A stretch of 64,000 bases of DNA, from positions 62,637,231 through 62,701,230 of the forward strand of contig CM028329.1 in NCBI GenBank assembly GCA_016647705.1. Direction: 5' to 3'. This DNA comes from Eucommia ulmoides (taxonomy: Eukaryota > Streptophyta > Magnoliopsida > Garryales > Eucommiaceae). Position 1 is the first letter of the stretch, and each line of letters begins with the position of its first letter. The translations under genes were made by a program, and so were the position numbers. Positions 62,001 through 64,000 of this stretch are shown here, in pieces. The notes below the pieces were generated by a model. It ran no database searches, was not told the DNA's origin, and saw only the letters and a program-made list of their open reading frames with translations.

Positions 62001-63959
62001 GGCAAAGTCCACCCTGCGCGTGATGAGGTGTGTTGAATCCCACATTGCTTGTGTTACTTGATCCTGAGCTATATATAAAGCCTAGGGGCTATCTTCCTCG
62101 TCTTTTGAGGAAGAGTTAGACCCATTGGATTCCTACATGGTATTAGAGCCAGTTTTTTTGTCTGATATTGAACGTGTTGAATCCCATATCAATGGTGAGC
62201 CCCTCCCCTAATATCCGTTCACAGTGGTTTGTCGAAGTCCACCCTGCATGTGAGGGGGTATGTTGAATCCCACATTAATGTTGGGTCTCTGATATCTGTT
62301 CGCAGTTGTTTGGCAAAGTCCACCCCGCTCGTGAGGGGGTGTGTTGAATCCCATATTGCTTGTGTTACTTGATCCTGAGCTATGTAGAAAGCCTAGAGCA
62401 ATCCTTCTCTTACAAGGCATATTTTGAGAGTGAGTTAAGCCTATTGGGTTTCTACATATATGATGTTAGGCGTGTTGAATCCCACGCCAATGTTGGGTCC
62501 TTGATATCCATTTGCAGTAATTTGGCAAAGTTTAACCTGTGAGTGTGGGGGCGTATTGGATCCCACATCACTTGTTTCCTGATCCTAAGCTATATATAAA
62601 AGCCTAGTGCAATCCTCCTCTTACAAGGCGTCTTTTGAGAGTGAAGCCCATTGGGTATACTTTTGATGGCTTTGCTATCAATGTGTGATAAGAAAGCTTT
62701 TTTGTTTTATTTTTCTCTTGTGTAAGTTCCTAAAAGAAACAAATAAGAGTAAGGTCTGGCAATGACTTGAATGAGTAAAGAACTAGACAACCTTGTCGAT
62801 GATTATTGGAGTGTGGTGCATTATCTTCTTGAGCATTCCTTTAATTCTTTAATAGGGTTATGAAGAAGTGTTTAAATCATCAAATTATTGGTCCAAGTTC
62901 TTCTGTATGCGTCATATATTAGGTATTAGCTAGTTTGATTGAAAGAAGGTTTTTCTTGTTTGGAGAAATGAACATACTGGTCTCACTTTTTTTAAATTTG
63001 AGTTTTTGTTGTTCGTTATCGGGTTGATCATCAATACTAGGAGTGGAAATCCATGTTAGGATGGGTAAATGAATTAGGGACAATAATGTGGGCTGTAAAT
63101 GGGTATTTGCATGGACCTGGGTAGAAATTTGGGAAATTTGAGGATTAATAAAAAGGCATCCCGTGCATAAAGGCTCCCACCATTGCGACTTTGCAGGTGT
63201 CTGGGGAGGGTCTGATGTACTCAACCTTACTCCATAAAGTTCTGAATAGGAGTGGAAATCCATGTTAGGATGGGTAAATGAATTAGGGACAATAATGTGG
63301 GCTGTGAATGAGTATTTGCATGGACCTGGGTAGAAATTTGGGAAATTTGAGGATTACTAAAAAGGCATCCAGTGCATGAAGGCTCCCACCATTGCGACTT
63401 TGCGGGTGTCTGGGGAGGGTCTAATGTACTCAACCTTACTCCATAAAGTTCTGAATATTTGCCCGAGGGTCAATTGTATCTTGGTCTTCTTTGGCTCCTC
63501 CATGCATACGACATTGTTTATTATAAGCTATTGGCAGTATTAGTAATGTGTAATATTTCAACTTGCAATCATTAGCATGTTTCAATTTAAAACAAGGGTG
63601 ATTATTTATTTTATATTTATATAATATGATGCTTTTCTTGTAGTGTACTGACTCCATACTACACGGAGGAGGTTCTCTTTTCATTGCATGAATTAGAAGA
63701 ACCAAATGAAGATGGGGTTTCTATCATTTTTTATTTGCAGAAAATTTTTCCAGGTTTGCTTGTTATGCCTGTCTGTTATCATGTGATAGTTATATCATCC
63801 TCGTTTATTGAATTAACCACAATAAATATGTAGATGAATGGAACAATTTCCTTGAGCGAGTCGAGTGTAGCAATGAAGAAGAACTTAAAGAGTCGAATGA
63901 ATTAGAAGAGAAACTACGACTCTGGGCATCATATAGAGGACAGACTTTGACCAGAACTG
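44301..63959 (+). CDS. CALS3: Callose synthase, CALS3/GSL12-like (3' end beyond window)
   Basis: Plasma-membrane beta-1,3-glucan synthase that makes callose at cell plates, plasmodesmata and sieve pores. Thirty exons join in frame to about 1161 of an expected ~1950 residues: 44301-44481, 45773-45873, 48169-48293, 48413-48506, 48693-48803, 48906-49022, 49181-49273, 50556-50647, 51048-51174, 52468-52605, 52696-52772, 52845-52938, 56918-57040, 57124-57241, 57406-57740, 57878-57930, 58032-58092, 58740-58821, 58901-58950, 59033-59119, 59403-59540, 59681-59775, 59913-59997, 60441-60601, 60734-60857, 60970-61070, 61156-61288, 61365-61516, 63644-63753, 63834-63959. The N-terminus ([34 protein letters not shown]) and FKS1 domain 1 ([20 protein letters not shown]) are followed by a membrane cluster ([40 protein letters not shown]). 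The last exon reaches [10 protein letters not shown], where the catalytic domain begins. Wording is closer to CALS3 than to CALS1/2. No stop or frameshift was found. Confidence 0.95.
45146..45267. repeat. 62-bp imperfect tandem duplication, CALS3 intron 1
   Basis: cactgttt...taaat.tctttaaa followed by gtgtcctt.tgatattatga occurs twice in a row with a period of about 62 bp and several mismatches, so it is older than the 223-bp duplication beside it. Confidence 0.7.
45284..45730. repeat. 223-bp perfect tandem duplication, CALS3 intron 1
   Basis: The block from taaatattgattgcacata to tcttgtctgatgt is present twice with a period of 223 bp and no difference that I could find. It ends about 40 bp before exon 2. 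It is either very recent or an assembly artefact. Confidence 0.9.
47107..47363. repeat. ~130-bp tandem duplication, CALS3 intron 2
   Basis: The phrase aattttaatttcaatactaa, then atactagacgaggtcttaac and ggattaaagatc.gtagaacg, occurs twice with a period of 124-132 bp because of a small indel. It lies at the 5' edge of a LINE fragment and includes LINE sequence. Confidence 0.8.
47144..47965 (+). mobile_element. RTE-type LINE 3' fragment, CALS3 intron 2
   Basis: Decayed reverse-transcriptase C-terminus in plus orientation: frames give pieces such as [37 protein letters not shown] and [16 protein letters not shown], and it ends with taggtgggacaaatacttcg and a TTGTT tail, the typical end of plant RTE LINEs. 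Stops and frameshifts throughout. The 5' part is missing, as expected for LINE insertion. Confidence 0.75.
50365..50450 (+). mobile_element. SINE 3' module, CALS3 intron 7
   Basis: aaatagacctaagtggtccg followed by ...gggagctttgtagtaccggg and ttgcccttttttt matches the familiar 3' body of a tRNA-derived plant SINE. The tRNA-like head is not seen, so the copy is 5' truncated. A related copy is at 55930-55997. Confidence 0.55.
51791..52360. repeat. 286-bp tandem duplication, CALS3 intron 9
   Basis: The block starting agggtttagggatgcgca is present twice with a period of 286 bp. The copies differ at several sites (gcatgag/gcaggag, tctcagac/tctcatac, catgcaa/cacgcaa) and by small indels, so it is older than the intron 1 event. 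Confidence 0.9.
54080..54863 (+). mobile_element. RTE-type LINE fragment with 300-bp repeat, CALS3 intron 12
   Basis: The reverse-transcriptase phrase [14 protein letters not shown] is readable at about 54090-54140, followed by decayed pol. The segment from aaggtatagttgctggtgtt is duplicated at 54207 and 54507 (period 300 bp). The LINE is interrupted at 54864 by a TIR element and resumes at 55903. Confidence 0.75.
54864..55902. mobile_element. 1.04-kb TIR element inside the LINE
   Basis: The left end GTTGCATTTGGGTAAGGG (54864-54881) matches the reverse complement of the right end CCCTTACCCAAACACAAC (55885-55902) at 16 of 18 positions. (t/c)ttag flanks both sides, consistent with a short target duplication. 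The interior carries a block of about 240 bp present twice (from gattctgaaattgcgatgaa and gattccgaaattgcgatgaa), with gaagaagaaat phrases and no conserved protein. Non-autonomous; superfamily not assigned. Confidence 0.7.
55903..56260 (+). mobile_element. LINE continuation with nested SINE tail
   Basis: From 55903 the LINE resumes (ttagatttttaggttttata) and gives RTE phrases parallel to 47450-47620 (acattacacatagagt, gtaatttgtgatcgtagg). At 55930-55997 a SINE 3' module (aaatagacccaagtgg...gagctttgtag...ctgcctttt) is inserted, flanked by aggttttatactt on the left and aggatttatactt on the right, a near-perfect target duplication. Confidence 0.65.
56621..56892. repeat. 136-bp tandem duplication before CALS3 exon 13
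   Basis: The block from acttgtcatctccttgatg to aataatacct is present twice, period 136 bp, with almost no difference. It ends about 25 bp before the exon 13 acceptor at 56917, so the branch-point region lies in or beside the second copy. Confidence 0.9.
58437..58684. mobile_element. Stowaway-like MITE, CALS3 intron 17
   Basis: The right end, read inward on the minus strand, is CTCCCTCCATTCC next to TA, the Stowaway terminus. The left end after TA (aaccctccgatct) is a decayed match, and both ends continue into tgttct.cttt.ac. About 248 bp, flanked by TA, no coding capacity. Confidence 0.6.
61950..62660 (+). repeat. Array of LTR fragments, CALS3 intron 28
   Basis: The phrase (g/a)ttg(a/g)(a/g)tccca occurs at 61950, 62032, 62176, 62262, 62343, 62474 and 62554, each followed by related text (ccacatt..tgttggg, ggcaaagtccaccc, ttacttgatcctgagctat, tatataaagccta, tcttttgag). 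A primer-binding-like site TGGTATTAGAGC (initiator tRNA-Met type) lies at 62138-62149. The segments are partial LTRs in one orientation, tandemly reshuffled, with no internal coding region. Confidence 0.7.
63039..63456. repeat. 209-bp tandem duplication, CALS3 intron 28
   Basis: The block from aggagtggaaatccatgtta to ccataaagttctgaat is present twice with a period of 209 bp and few differences (gtaaatggg/gtgaatgag, cccgtgcataa/ccagtgcatga). It lies downstream of the LTR-fragment array in the same intron. Confidence 0.9.
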
Positions 63960-64000
63960 GTATGGGACTTTTCATCTTGTTCTGGGTCTGGAAAGAATTT

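Noticed and set aside
62138..62149. Possible tRNA gene suggested by the TGGTATTAGAGC match
   Set aside because: Only a 12-base match to the tRNA-Met 3' end complement, with no cloverleaf around it. It is a retrotransposon primer-binding site.
44301..64000. CALS3 as a pseudogene because of heavy transposon load
   Set aside because: All 30 exons join in frame with proper splice sites and conserved wording; insertions are confined to introns.

Overview
The window is nuclear DNA of a dicot plant. Genes are split by many GT-AG introns, intergenic DNA is AT-rich and full of decayed transposable elements (copia, RTE-type LINE, SINE, MITE-like), and every recognisable protein belongs to a land-plant family. 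The species cannot be told from sequence alone. There are seven protein-coding genes whose exons I could join in frame by eye: (1) an NPF7-type NRT1/PTR transporter (+, 8216-10193, N-terminus uncertain); (2) the TFIIF beta subunit/RAP30 (+, 13817-17067, 6 exons); (3) a three-CCCH-finger plus KH RNA-binding protein (+, 21824-24065, 3 exons); (4) a small GATA-type zinc-finger factor (-, 24553-25241, 3 exons); (5) the NOC2 ribosome-biogenesis factor (-, 25847-29634, 10 exons); (6) a LIN/CERBERUS-like U-box E3 ligase that stops before the expected WD40 region (-, 31484-36402, 8 exons); (7) a callose synthase closest to CALS3/GSL12 (+, from 44301, 30 exons seen, running off the right edge).

Layout. 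1-13132 is a decayed local duplication around the NPF gene: a left copy reduced to upstream sequence plus a mutated last exon, the central gene, and a right copy reduced to upstream sequence. 13817-17067 is TFIIF beta. 17068-21440 holds an open reading frame cut by a minus-strand copia element that keeps an 857-bp LTR and a broken pol. 21560-29634 is gene-dense: the CCCH/KH gene converges on the GATA gene, and NOC2 lies behind GATA in the same direction. 29635-31483 is a spacer, followed by the U-box gene. 36403-43350 is transposon-rich, with a MITE-like element, copia remnants and duplicated blocks split by a ~2-kb insertion. From 43353 to the end are the CALS3 promoter, leader and gene. Its introns carry LINE pieces, a 1.04-kb TIR element, SINE tails, a Stowaway-like MITE, an LTR-fragment array and at least six two-copy tandem duplications.

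Functionally the genes are unrelated housekeeping or regulatory loci: membrane transport, Pol II initiation, RNA binding, transcription, 60S assembly, ubiquitination and callose deposition. They do not form a cluster or pathway. I found no tRNA or rRNA genes, no CRISPR and no convincing new multi-gene system. The most unusual points are the WD40-less LIN-like ligase, a short reading frame kept in two NPF-associated duplicates, and the density of tandem duplications in the CALS3 introns.
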